From assembly GCA_008087055.1 (NCBI GenBank), contig VIEA01000001.1, positions 1,302,014 through 1,366,013 on the forward strand: a stretch of 64,000 nt of DNA. Direction: 5' to 3'. Below the pieces are notes generated by a model, which saw only the letters and a program-made list of their open reading frames with translations, made no database searches and was not told where the DNA came from. Shown here in pieces: positions 35,851-43,967 of this stretch. The position numbers and the translations under genes are program-made. This DNA comes from Gammaproteobacteria bacterium LSUCC0096. GTDB lineage: Bacteria > Pseudomonadota > Gammaproteobacteria > Pseudomonadales > Litorivicinaceae. Position 1 is the stretch's first letter, and every line of letters starts with the position of its first letter.

Positions 35851-36600
35851 TTATTTCGACATCAAATCCGCTGAGCGTTTTTGGTTCGCAACCACTTTCT
35901 CGCGATCCGCCTGGATCCGCTCACGGCGTGCCGCAATGTCATCACCAGCGTCCAGAATGACTTTCGTACGCGCCTCGACGGCCCCAACCATCGCATGCGC
36001 TTGCTGCTCTGCAATGTGCGCTTTCTCGATAAGGCTTACCAGTCGTTCCGTATTTGATTCGACAATCTTTCCATTGGTCGCAGGGCTCGCTGCATGGAAT
36101 AACTTATCAAGTTCACCATCGATCCACTCGGCATTTTGAGAAACCATTTCGGAGGCTTGATCGGCAACGACCTCGTTCGCGCTGGTGACCAATTCGTTTA
36201 GCGTGATAAACAGCACGTTGATCTCCGCCATTTGTGCAGCGATCTCACGGAGTTTCTCGTTCAGAACAAAGCGATTCTCAAGAAGATCGATACGAAGGCT
36301 ATTCGTCATCGCATTTTTAAAGTTCTGCTCTGGTTCTGTCTTTGCATCCAAAGCATCAACCATCAGCATCCGGCAACGGTAAAGATCTTCGACATTATCA
36401 ATCGCAATCGCACGGTTACCGTTGAATGCAGATGTAAAGTTTCGCATCAAAAGCGCGCGATTTTCTTCAATATCTGCAACGAGCAGCATGAGTTCAGCAT
36501 ATGCTGTTGATACTCCACACTCGAGCTCAAAAATGCGACGCTTGTTCTTTTTGATATTTGCTGCGTTTTGGGTTGAAACTTGTGTCTTTGGTTCAGTCAT
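35851..36600 (-). CDS. Orphan all-helical (coiled-coil) protein of the DUF1538-PII unit
   Basis: I do not recognise this 249-residue protein. It is predicted from composition to be almost entirely alpha-helical. It has no signal peptide or membrane segment and carries long heptad-like stretches, notably about 104-150 (LENRFVLNEKLREIAAQMAE in this part) and the charged C-terminal helix AARRERIQADREKVVANQKR (about 223-242). Thr/Ser/Asn-rich residues at the N-terminus precede a basic KKNKRR patch (17-22). It is the last gene of the unit, 14 nt after a PII-like gene, and ends at the bidirectional terminator. It may be a scaffold or effector for the PII-like pair; this is inference. Confidence 0.8.
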   Translation of the reverse strand: MTEPKTQVSTQNAANIKKNKRRIFELECGVSTAYAELMLLVADIEENRALLMRNFTSAFNGNRAIAIDNVEDLYRCRMLMVDALDAKTEPEQNFKNAMTNSLRIDLLENRFVLNEKLREIAAQMAEINVLFITLNELVTSANEVVADQASEMVSQNAEWIDGELDKLFHAASPATNGKIVESNTERLVSLIEKAHIAEQQAHAMVGAVEARTKVILDAGDDIAARRERIQADREKVVANQKRSADLMSK

Positions 36601-36614
36601 ATCATCACCTGCGA

Positions 36615-37016
36615 TTAATTTGGTTGGTGCTCGATTGCGTCGGCATCTTGTGCGTCAACGTCATCTGGGAGCGTGTGAATGGTTGAGCGACTCAGCTTAT
36701 TTAAGCGAATCATTCCCATGTTCGGCTTATCCAAATCGCAAAAGTGATAAATAAAATCGAAAATGTTTTCTGCTTGGTCGGCAGCGACAATCACGAAAAA
36801 TTCTTCAACATCAAAAGAATCCGCAACACCAGCGACTGTTTTCTTTCCAATTGGAGAGCCCGCGACGTTGTAGAAATACACTTCGTTGATGCCTTTTGCT
36901 TGAAGTTCTGGGATCAACGTATCTGTCCCACCTTCATACAAAATGCCCGATATCAACCACGAGTAGTCGATAAATTCGACCCGTGGATCTCGTTTTAAAA
37001 CAGGAACGTGTGCCAT
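36615..37016 (-). CDS. PII-like protein B (divergent)
   Basis: A 133-residue protein with the ferredoxin-like beta-alpha-beta repeat of PII relatives. Strand 1 (about 20-26) is followed by helix 1 (TDTLIPELQAKG, 31-42) and strand 2 (VYFYNVAG, 46-53). A loop with IGKKTVAG (56-63) replaces the T-loop. Then come EEFFVIVAADQAENIFDFIY (71-90) and MGMIRLNKL (100-108), matching the PII beta3-alpha2-beta4 region. An acidic tail (about 118-130) is extra. The uridylylated Tyr of GlnB is absent. I start at the ATG at 37016 because the longer frame begins with a poor TTG inside the preceding gene. Binding of an adenine nucleotide is expected by family, not shown. Confidence 0.75.
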   Translation of the reverse strand: MAHVPVLKRDPRVEFIDYSWLISGILYEGGTDTLIPELQAKGINEVYFYNVAGSPIGKKTVAGVADSFDVEEFFVIVAADQAENIFDFIYHFCDLDKPNMGMIRLNKLSRSTIHTLPDDVDAQDADAIEHQPN

Positions 37017-37020
37017 GTCA

Positions 37021-37377
37021 CTAATCCGTATATTTCGCAAGGATTGAAGGCGGAACGTAGGTTGCAGCTTGCATCAGAGGCGTTGCATACATAAAGCCCA
37101 TACCTGGCGTATCCATTTTACCGGCGAGGAAAATCCGTTCGAAAACACGGTCAACTTCATCGCTTGAGACCATTACGCTCACCACATCACGCTCAGCATC
37201 GACAGCGACACCGACTGCTCCGAGGCGCTCTCGGATACCAACGCCCATCGCCGAGTGTAATGTTGCTCCCTGAATACCGACTTCGAGCAGTGCGTCAGTG
37301 ATTACTTCACCGAAACCGTGCTGGACTACCGCTGTAATTAAAGTTGCGTCAGTCAGCGTAGTAAAAGTACGTTTCAT
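37021..37377 (-). CDS. PII-like protein A
   Basis: A 118-residue protein with a clear PII-type layout: strand 1 LITAVVQ (13-19), helix 1 EVITDALLEVG (24-34), strand 2 GATLHSAMGVG (37-47), a shortened T-loop region with RERLGAVG (49-56), strand 3 DVVSVMVSSD (64-73), helix 2 EVDRVFERIFLAG (74-86) and strand 4 GMGFMYATPL (92-101). The canonical GDGKIFV signature of GlnB/GlnK is replaced by TPGMGFMY. AAGGAG lies 9 nt before the ATG at 37377. It follows the DUF1538 gene by 4 nt. It probably senses a small molecule and controls the transporter, by analogy with SbtB or GlnK; this is inference. Confidence 0.82.
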   Translation of the reverse strand: MKRTFTTLTDATLITAVVQHGFGEVITDALLEVGIQGATLHSAMGVGIRERLGAVGVAVDAERDVVSVMVSSDEVDRVFERIFLAGKMDTPGMGFMYATPLMQAATYVPPSILAKYTD

Positions 37378-37381
37378 GGTG

Positions 37382-39178
37382 TCAGACTCCTTGTGGAACT
37401 TCAGTTCGAGCAAGTTCGCGGGCAGTCCGACGCTCTTCTCGTTTCACTTTAAATTGAACATAAATACCGAGTGTCAAAACGGCAACGATTGGGCAAATTG
37501 ATGCGGCAGCCAAGATTCCAAATCCCTCGGTTGAACCGAGCGCGTTACCGAAACCAAGACCCATCGCCAAAACAAGAGGCACCGTCACAGGGCCTGTTGT
37601 CACACCCGCAGAATCCCATCCGACGTTAACGAATTCTTCCGTCGAAAGCAGCGTCAGAATCAAACCAATGGTATATCCGGGAATCAGGATATACATGATG
37701 TGGAAATCATAAATCAGCTTCAAAACGCCAAGCATGATGCCTGTCGCAACACCAAAGGCGACTGCACCCATCAACATCGACTTTTTGAACGCGCCGTTGG
37801 TTAGGTTTTGAACCGTCATTCCGAGTGCATTCAAAGCTGGCTCAGCGAGCGTCGCCCCGAGGCCCAAGACCCAAGCAAACAAAGCGGCGATACCAACACC
37901 CACAGTTACGCTGTAGAGAGGACTTGCATCAACCGCATCGATAGCCGTAAACGCTGCAGCAATCAAACCGCCAGACTGATCACCAAGCTTTGCAAGACCA
38001 TATGTCAAACCAACGTTGAAAATACACATCCCGGCAACAGCCAAGAAAACACCGTAGTAGGTCATTCCTGCATTTTTCATCTTCTCGCGAAGGACGAGCA
38101 TCAAAACGATCGCAAGGAAAATAACCAATGGAACAATCGCACGGACGCCTAAGATTACCTCGTTCCAAGGAGTCACTTCGAACCACTGAGGCTGAGCCGC
38201 AGCCAATGCTGCAGCAGCCTTAATTTCCGCTGCCTTTGCGATAATCTCTTCCGGCGGCACGGTGTAGGCTGTGTAAAAGCTCAGCAACAAAACACCAAGA
38301 ATCGGGAATACAGATGCGAGTGTCACAATCCCGAAACCAGAAAGCGAAGAATCGGCACCCTTACCGGCTGCTGATGCAACACCAATACCCAAAGCCAACA
38401 CGAGAGGAACAGTCACTGGCCCAGTCGTCACAGCTCCGCAGTCCCAAGCGAGGCCCACGATTTTTGTCAGTTCTGGATCCATGAATGCAATTACGCTGAG
38501 AATTAGAGTTGGCGTTAGACTGATGAAAATGAGTGGCTTCAAACTCCAGCCGCGCAAGAAACGAACCGTCCCAAGAACAGCCGCCAAACCAACGCCTAAG
38601 CCGACCAGAAGTACTGTCGCGCCGGAACGGTCGTTTAAGAGCGTGAACAAATAGGGAGCTTTTTCAGGGTCGACAATCGAACCCGCAACCTGGAGCGCAC
38701 CAATGGCTGGCTCAGCAAAGGTCACACCGATACCCAGCAAGAACGCGATGAATAAGACACCTGTTAGTGGCAACTTCCGCGGTAGCGTATTCCCGATGAC
38801 TTCACCAAAAGGCATCAACCCAAGCTTCAGTCCTTCCATGAACATCATCAATCCAACCATAACCGCCAAGAGGCCACCGGCGATGATCGATGCATCCATT
38901 ACTGGAGTTTGCAAAACGAGATATTGGAAAAGCCCAAGATAGATTGCTAAAGGTACAACGGCTCGCGCTTGATCCATAAAGCGCGTTGACAAATAAGGCT
39001 GGAGAATTTTAACAACTTCACCACCACCCAATTTCATTTTCGGAACAGGTTGCGGATACTCATTGCCGTGACGATCGAAGAGTGGTTCAGGCATGAGTTC
39101 CTGATATGGCACGCGTTGGCTATCGACAGACATTGCCTGAATAAAATCGCCAAAGCGCATTGAATTTCTGCGCGACAT
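37382..39178 (-). CDS. Duplicated DUF1538 integral membrane protein (putative transporter)
   Basis: A 598-residue inner-membrane protein made of two homologous halves, each a DUF1538 domain with about six membrane helices. Matching motifs are GVTFAEPA (151-158) with GATLAEPA (441-448), TTGPVTVPLVLA (251-262) with the same motif at 527-538, and GFGIVTLASVFPILGVL (281-297) with GFGILAAASICPIVAVL (552-568). The halves are joined by an Ala/Glu-rich soluble linker (about 308-340). The inverted-repeat-like design and conserved TTGPVTVP are typical of a secondary transporter, but no substrate is known for DUF1538. The first about 60 residues are soluble. Two PII-like genes follow immediately. No good ribosome site precedes the ATG. 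Confidence 0.88.
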   Translation of the reverse strand: MSRRNSMRFGDFIQAMSVDSQRVPYQELMPEPLFDRHGNEYPQPVPKMKLGGGEVVKILQPYLSTRFMDQARAVVPLAIYLGLFQYLVLQTPVMDASIIAGGLLAVMVGLMMFMEGLKLGLMPFGEVIGNTLPRKLPLTGVLFIAFLLGIGVTFAEPAIGALQVAGSIVDPEKAPYLFTLLNDRSGATVLLVGLGVGLAAVLGTVRFLRGWSLKPLIFISLTPTLILSVIAFMDPELTKIVGLAWDCGAVTTGPVTVPLVLALGIGVASAAGKGADSSLSGFGIVTLASVFPILGVLLLSFYTAYTVPPEEIIAKAAEIKAAAALAAAQPQWFEVTPWNEVILGVRAIVPLVIFLAIVLMLVLREKMKNAGMTYYGVFLAVAGMCIFNVGLTYGLAKLGDQSGGLIAAAFTAIDAVDASPLYSVTVGVGIAALFAWVLGLGATLAEPALNALGMTVQNLTNGAFKKSMLMGAVAFGVATGIMLGVLKLIYDFHIMYILIPGYTIGLILTLLSTEEFVNVGWDSAGVTTGPVTVPLVLAMGLGFGNALGSTEGFGILAAASICPIVAVLTLGIYVQFKVKREERRTARELARTEVPQGV

Positions 39179-39233
39179 AATTGATATACCAATAAAAACG
39201 TTTGGTTTGTTATACGTTCAAAATTATGACAGA

Positions 39234-40364
39234 TCAATTACAACTATTGTCTACACCGCAAAAACGCCCCTTGAGAAGACACTCATTCCATTCTTCCTCA
39301 AGGGATGAATCAGCAACTAACCCACTACCCAAACCTAACTGCACCCGACTCCCACTTTGCTCGACTGTCCGGATCGCAACCGACAATGTCATATCACCGG
39401 AGGGTTCGAGGAATCCAACGCTGCCAGTGTATAGCTCTCTCTGATCAGACTCTAACTTCTGAATCAATTCAAACGCTTTTGCTTTCGGCGCCCCAACGAC
39501 GGATCCACAGGGAAACAACGCCTCAATTAATTGGCTCGAATCAACTTTTGACTGGAGCATGGACTCGATCACAGAGGACACTTGATGTACAGACTTCAAT
39601 GAGCGCGGCTCGAATAAACGAGAGACCTGGACAGAGTGAGGTTTTGAAACGCGGCTCAAGTCATTTCGAATGAGATCCACAATCATCAAGTTTTCTGCCT
39701 GCATTTTTGTATCCGATAGCAATTGCTCAAGGATGAACTGATCTTTGCCTTCATCAGAATCTCGAGCAGCAGTTCCTTTCATCGGTTCAGAGCGCAAATG
39801 ATCACCCCGTTTCTCGACAAATAATTCCGGTGACCTCGATAAAACCTGGTGCTCTTTAAAATCGATAAACGCGCCATAATTCGCTGGCTGTGTCTCAAGT
39901 AGGGTGCGATACAATTCCCAAGGCGGGATGTCAGATTGACCATGCAACCGGAAGGTATGGTTTACCTGATAGCAAACTCCTGCCTGAATAGCGTCCTGAA
40001 TTTGCTTAAATGCGTTCCTGTAGTGCGCAAAATCTGGCATTTCCCAATGCGGAAACTGCGTGGCTGGTGCTTGATCAACGGCAATTGGCTGAGGCGCCTC
40101 GCTGTATATGTAGGCTTTTAAGTACGTCTTAGACGGCTGTGTTTCAGCGACATGCCTGGGAAGATCCATCAAATGGAAGGCCGCTTCGTAATTCAAAGTA
40201 AAAACGACCCAAGCGCCTTCACGCGCTTGATCTGCCAAATAACGAAGCCCGCTCTTTAGCTGATCTGAGTGATCAACCTGAAATTCGATTCCTTTCGATA
40301 ACCAACCAAATTCAGTATCAAAACGACTCGAAAAACCGCGGTCCAAACAAACTATTGGATGCAT
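39234..40364 (-). CDS. pabB: Aminodeoxychorismate synthase component I
   Basis: Converts chorismate with ammonia to aminodeoxychorismate, on the way to p-aminobenzoate and folate. It is 376 residues, shorter than E. coli PabB (about 450) because the N-terminal domain is compact. The chorismate-binding core shows SEPMKGTAARDSDEG (about 191-205) with the nucleophile Lys of the PabB-type P(M/I)KGT motif, GSVVGAPKAKAFELIQKLE (about 298-316), YTGSVGF (about 324-330) and GLGSGLVADSSLEEEW (about 351-366). TrpE is an alternative family member, but the PMKGT Lys favours PabB. It is divergent from proS. Confidence 0.88.
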   Translation of the reverse strand: MHPIVCLDRGFSSRFDTEFGWLSKGIEFQVDHSDQLKSGLRYLADQAREGAWVVFTLNYEAAFHLMDLPRHVAETQPSKTYLKAYIYSEAPQPIAVDQAPATQFPHWEMPDFAHYRNAFKQIQDAIQAGVCYQVNHTFRLHGQSDIPPWELYRTLLETQPANYGAFIDFKEHQVLSRSPELFVEKRGDHLRSEPMKGTAARDSDEGKDQFILEQLLSDTKMQAENLMIVDLIRNDLSRVSKPHSVQVSRLFEPRSLKSVHQVSSVIESMLQSKVDSSQLIEALFPCGSVVGAPKAKAFELIQKLESDQRELYTGSVGFLEPSGDMTLSVAIRTVEQSGSRVQLGLGSGLVADSSLEEEWNECLLKGRFCGVDNSCN

Positions 40365-40389
40365 TCCACTCCTAAAGGCCGAAGCCCGT

Positions 40390-40395
40390 TATACT
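40390..40395 (+). promoter_or_regulatory. Candidate -10 hexamer of proS
   Basis: TATACT lies 34 nt before the proS ATG in the 65-nt gap shared with divergent pabB. A matching -35 is not obvious. Confidence 0.35.
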
Positions 40396-40429
40396 TAGCG
40401 TTTTCCACGTTACTACATATGGATGCGAT

Positions 40430-42151
40430 ATGCGGACCTCCCAACTGTTACTCCCAACATTAAAAGAAGATCCGGTTGATACCGTTGTCATCAGTCACAA
40501 ACTGATGCTCCGTGCGGGCATGATTCGACAACTCGCGTCCGGTCTCTACACTTGGTTACCGCTAGGCCTTCGAGTTCTTAAGAAGGTTGAACGTATTGTA
40601 AGAGAAGAAATGGATCGAGCGGGAGCGCAAGAAGTTTTAATGTCAGGCGTCCAACCTGCTGAGCTATGGCAGGAGTCAGGTCGCTGGGGTCAATTTGGAC
40701 CTGAACTACTGCGCCTCAAAGATCGCCATGAGCGCGATTTCTGTTTGGGTCCAACCCATGAAGAAGTCGTCACAGATATCGTGCGCCGGGAGGTCAATTC
40801 GTATAAACAGTTACCTCTCAATTTGTATCAAGTTCAAACAAAATTCCGTGATGAAGTACGTCCACGTTTTGGGGTGATGCGTTCACGGGAATTCATCATG
40901 AAAGATGCCTATTCGTTTGATATTAACGAAGACGGCATGCGCGAGAGCTATCAAGCAATGTACGACGCCTACTGCCGTATTTTTGATCGGTTTGGTCTCG
41001 ACTATCGTGCAGTTCTTGCAGATTCAGGAGCGATCGGCGGCAGTGGATCACAAGAATTTCATGTCCTTGCGGATTCAGGTGAAGATGACATCGTCTTTTC
41101 AAATGGGTCTGAATACGCAGCAAACATTGAAAAGGCGGAGTGCATTGCCTCGGGAAATCGCCTAGAACCTCAAGAAGAGATGCGCAAGATCGAAACGCCA
41201 ACGCAAAAAACTATCGAAGCCTTGGTAACGGACTTTAATCTTGCAGTCGAGAAAACGGTCAAAACACTCATCGTCCGCGCATCTGATCTCTGTGAATCTG
41301 ATTTTGTCGCTCTCATCGTTCGGGGCGACCACACGTTGAATGAAGTCAAGGCTGAAAACCATGCCATGGTCGCAAGTCCACTCACGTTCGCAACAGAAAG
41401 TGAAATTAAAACGATCATGGGCGCCGGCCCTGGCTCCCTCGGTCCCGTGAATTGTCCCATTCCGGTCATCGCTGACAGACAAGCTGCCGTCTGTTCCGAT
41501 TTTGGAGCGGGTGCTAACGAAGATGGATGGCATTATTTCGGTATCAATTGGGGGCGTGATTGTGCCGAGCCTGAAACAGCTGATTTGCGGAATGCCGTCG
41601 AAGGTGATCCTGCACCAGATGGCTCAGGAACCTACTTAATCCGCAGAGGTATTGAGGTGGGGCATGTGTTCCAACTGGGCCAAAAATACTCCGAAGCAAT
41701 GAATGCGACGGTTCTTGATGAGAACGGTAAGCAGGCGACATTGTTTATGGGATGTTACGGAATTGGCGTGACGCGTATTGTCGCTGCGGCTATTGAGCAA
41801 CGTCATGACGAGCGAGGAATCTGCTGGCCACCTGCATTGGCACCTTTTGATGTCTGCATCGTTCCAATTGGTGGTAACAAAAATCCATCTGTCGATGAAG
41901 AAGCCCTGCGCATCCAGAGCGAACTCCAAGGTCGTGGTCTCGAGGTTCTTCTGGATGATCGGAACATGGGACCAGGTCCCCGGTTTGCGGATATGGATCT
42001 GATCGGCATCCCTGTGCGCATCGTTGTTAGTGCAAAGACTCTTGAAGACTCAGAAGTTGAACTCAAACAACGAACTGAGGAGGAGGATGCTCGCGTGCCT
42101 CTTGGTGATGTTGTAGATATTGTGATGACACTCGAATGGCTCAAATCCTAG
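40430..42151 (+). CDS. proS: Prolyl-tRNA synthetase
   Basis: Charges tRNA-Pro. It is 573 residues, the bacterial type with an editing insertion domain. Class II motifs are seen: [20 protein letters not shown] (about 27-46, motif 1 region), [20 protein letters not shown] (motif 2, about 139-158) and [13 protein letters not shown] (motif 3, about 443-455). The insertion domain (about 220-400) lies between motifs 2 and 3. The C-terminal anticodon-binding domain has [19 protein letters not shown] (about 507-525). Its last 16 nt overlap the start of the wrbA-like gene. Confidence 0.98.
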   Translation: MRTSQLLLPTLKEDPVDTVVISHKLMLRAGMIRQLASGLYTWLPLGLRVLKKVERIVREEMDRAGAQEVLMSGVQPAELWQESGRWGQFGPELLRLKDRHERDFCLGPTHEEVVTDIVRREVNSYKQLPLNLYQVQTKFRDEVRPRFGVMRSREFIMKDAYSFDINEDGMRESYQAMYDAYCRIFDRFGLDYRAVLADSGAIGGSGSQEFHVLADSGEDDIVFSNGSEYAANIEKAECIASGNRLEPQEEMRKIETPTQKTIEALVTDFNLAVEKTVKTLIVRASDLCESDFVALIVRGDHTLNEVKAENHAMVASPLTFATESEIKTIMGAGPGSLGPVNCPIPVIADRQAAVCSDFGAGANEDGWHYFGINWGRDCAEPETADLRNAVEGDPAPDGSGTYLIRRGIEVGHVFQLGQKYSEAMNATVLDENGKQATLFMGCYGIGVTRIVAAAIEQRHDERGICWPPALAPFDVCIVPIGGNKNPSVDEEALRIQSELQGRGLEVLLDDRNMGPGPRFADMDLIGIPVRIVVSAKTLEDSEVELKQRTEEEDARVPLGDVVDIVMTLEWLKS

Positions 42152-42714
42152 TTCTTTTTTACAGTCGAACTGGTCATGTTGCCTCGCTCGCCGAGGCGAT
42201 TGCCGAGGGCATTGAACAGGCGGGAAGTGATGCCAAATTACGCACCGTTCCAGCATTTTCACCGTCCTATTCTGAGCCAACGGGTGATCCGTTTGAAAGT
42301 GAAGATGGCTATCTCTTTGCAACCAAAGATGACTTAAGAGATTGCGATGGTCTTGCCCTTGGCTCACCTTCTCGTTTTGGCACTATGGCGGCTCCACTTA
42401 AAGGCTTCCTGGAAACAACATCTGACCTTTGGTTGTCTGGCGCGATGATCGATAAACCGGCTTGTGTCTTTGCTTCAGCCTCATCGCTCCATGGCGGACA
42501 CGAGGCTGTGCTGCAGTCGATGATGACTCCACTACTGCATCACGGCATGGTCGTGATGGGATGTCCGTATTCAGATCCCGGTCTTGCAGTAACAGAAGGT
42601 GGTGGCACGCCCTATGGCCCTACACATCTTGATGCAGAGACTCTTCGCCCACACGAACATGAGATGGCTGTTCGCTTGGGACAACGCCTTGCCAAATGGA
42701 GTCAACATGACTGA
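42136..42714 (+). CDS. wrbA: NAD(P)H:quinone oxidoreductase, WrbA family
   Basis: A flavodoxin-fold FMN enzyme of 192 residues that reduces quinones by two electrons. The FMN phosphate loop [14 protein letters not shown] (about 9-22), the [17 protein letters not shown] segment (about 75-91) and the STGTLHGG-equivalent [10 protein letters not shown] (about 113-122) are present. YGPTHL near the C-terminus is also conserved. It overlaps proS upstream and a DUF2069 gene downstream; the wrbA-DUF2069 pair is common in Gammaproteobacteria. Confidence 0.92.
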   Translation: MAQILVLFYSRTGHVASLAEAIAEGIEQAGSDAKLRTVPAFSPSYSEPTGDPFESEDGYLFATKDDLRDCDGLALGSPSRFGTMAAPLKGFLETTSDLWLSGAMIDKPACVFASASSLHGGHEAVLQSMMTPLLHHGMVVMGCPYSDPGLAVTEGGGTPYGPTHLDAETLRPHEHEMAVRLGQRLAKWSQHD

Positions 42715-43102
42715 TGCAAATACCTATCGCCAGAGAAAGCAGATGTTTTTCGGGTGGTTACGGATTTCTTTGATAGCTCTAATCGCACTGCGTATTTCGG
42801 GGCTTTGGCTCCTAACGCCACCGGCTACGGTGATGGGTGCGATCGGCGTGACTCTGATCTTAGTGGCCTTTGTCTGGCCTGTTTTAAAGCAACAGATCAA
42901 AGCGAGCCTCTGGCTCAGCTTCGTCTCGTGTTTGTTTTTCACCACGGGCGTCTTAAATGCTATGACTGATGGACGAGAACTGTTTGGGATTGTGGAATCG
43001 CTGTTGGCTGCCACTATTTTTGTCAGCGCAATGATGTTTGCTCGAAACGGCTATCGCGAACTCGAAGCTATAGCAGAAGCGTCAGAGCAATCGACCACAT
43101 AA
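42707..43102 (+). CDS. DUF2069 membrane protein
   Basis: A 131-residue protein with four membrane helices (about 17-32, 38-55, 63-80 and 88-108) and a short cytoplasmic N-terminus. The pattern RISLIALIALRISGLWLL and the family's position directly after wrbA identify DUF2069, whose function is unknown. GGAG lies 5 nt before the ATG at 42707, within wrbA. The 3' end overlaps the convergent LysE-family gene by 35 nt. Confidence 0.85.
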   Translation: MTDANTYRQRKQMFFGWLRISLIALIALRISGLWLLTPPATVMGAIGVTLILVAFVWPVLKQQIKASLWLSFVSCLFFTTGVLNAMTDGRELFGIVESLLAATIFVSAMMFARNGYRELEAIAEASEQSTT

Positions 43103-43670
43103 CCAGACCAATCCCAACATCAAGAATGGTCCACGCTTTTGGATTCTCAAATGTCGGCCTCAATAAGCGTGCACCATACCCCAGTGAAAGAAACCACACC
43201 CAGCTCGCAGAGACGGCGCCGACCGCAAAAGAGAACTGATCTTCCGGACCATATTGCGCGCCCAGACTGCCGATGAAGACGAGGGTATCTAAGTAGACAT
43301 GTGGGTTCAGCAAGGACACGCCTACGATGGTCCATAAAGCGGGCCAAAATGATTCAATCACGCGCCCTTCTCCGCCCAGCGCTTGATTTTTAAACGCAGA
43401 ACGAAAACACATCGCACCGAAACCAATTAAAAAGAGCGCACCTCCAATCCGCGTGACTGATTCAAATGGAGGCCACAATTCGATGATAGCACCCATACCA
43501 TAGACCCCAGCCGACATTAAGACGGTGTCCAAGATGATACAGACGGCGACGGACACGCCCACCTGATGCCCTGCAATTCCTTGTCTCAATACATGCGCGT
43601 TTTGCGCCCCAATTGCGGCGATCAAACCAAGCGCAATCCCGAAACCCGAGAAAGTAACAAACCAGTTCAA
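43068..43670 (-). CDS. LysE/ArgO-family amino acid exporter
   Basis: An inner-membrane protein of 200 residues with about six helices. The LysE-family N-terminus GFGIALGLIAAIGAQNAHVL (about 9-28) and the middle SLLNPHVYLDTLVFIGSLGA (about 121-140) are diagnostic. Members export lysine, arginine or related amino acids. The QNA(H/F)VLRQG form is the ArgO/LysE branch. The typical divergent LysR-type regulator (ArgP/LysG) is not present; the upstream gene is aceA across a 297-nt gap. Confidence 0.9.
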   Translation of the reverse strand: MNWFVTFSGFGIALGLIAAIGAQNAHVLRQGIAGHQVGVSVAVCIILDTVLMSAGVYGMGAIIELWPPFESVTRIGGALFLIGFGAMCFRSAFKNQALGGEGRVIESFWPALWTIVGVSLLNPHVYLDTLVFIGSLGAQYGPEDQFSFAVGAVSASWVWFLSLGYGARLLRPTFENPKAWTILDVGIGLVMWSIALTLLL

Positions 43671-43758
43671 AGCGATCCTTAATGACCAATAATTAACATT
43701 TGGTCACTGATAATACCATCGGCGTGAAATCGTTTTATATTGCAGTGCACACTAACAA

Positions 43759-43797
43759 TCCGTTGGCCCTGTTCAAGGATGAACTACGGCTAACGGA
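43759..43797. other. Stable imperfect stem-loop in the aceA leader
   Basis: TCCGTTGGCC (43759-43768) pairs with GGCTAACGGA (43788-43797) with one G-U wobble, and an inner GTTC/GAAC pair (43771-43774 with 43781-43784) extends the stem. No T-run follows, so it is not an intrinsic terminator. It could be a leader structure in the aceA mRNA or part of a regulator site. Confidence 0.45.
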
Positions 43798-43883
43798 CTA
43801 TGGAATTTGATGCACTGCTCAGGGAGTATACACCTCCTAAATTTGAGCAACCGATTTGATCAGGACGATCAATGCTCAAACCG

Positions 43884-43897
43884 ATGTGCAGTTGCAC
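43884..43897. promoter_or_regulatory. Hyphenated palindrome upstream of aceA, candidate operator
   Basis: TGTGCA-GT-TGCACA has perfect 6-bp arms. A related sequence, TGCAGTGCACA, occurs at 43741-43751. Its position about 70 nt upstream of the aceA ATG fits a repressor or activator site. The protein that would bind it is unknown. Confidence 0.4.
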
Positions 43898-43967
43898 AGA
43901 TTTGTGGGTTCTTCGGCATCGCGTACTGAAGAACATTAATTTCACCTGATGCAGAGGGGGTGATTTC

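Larger units (their letters stand above)
43671..43967. other. Non-coding divergent region with structured leader and palindromes
   Basis: This is the largest non-coding gap apart from the riboswitch region, between the LysE-family gene and aceA. It holds a long imperfect hairpin (43759-43797) and a hyphenated palindrome (43884-43897), described separately, and an unusually G-rich AGAGGGGGTG just before the aceA ATG, which is the ribosome site. No small gene or tRNA is seen in it. Confidence 0.6.

Noticed and set aside
39179-39233. Possible purine-repressor or Cra-like box (AAACCAAACGTTTTTATTGG) upstream of the DUF1538 gene
   Set aside because: It contains an AAACGTTT core but matches neither the PurR nor Cra consensus well enough, and the gene has no known link to those regulons.
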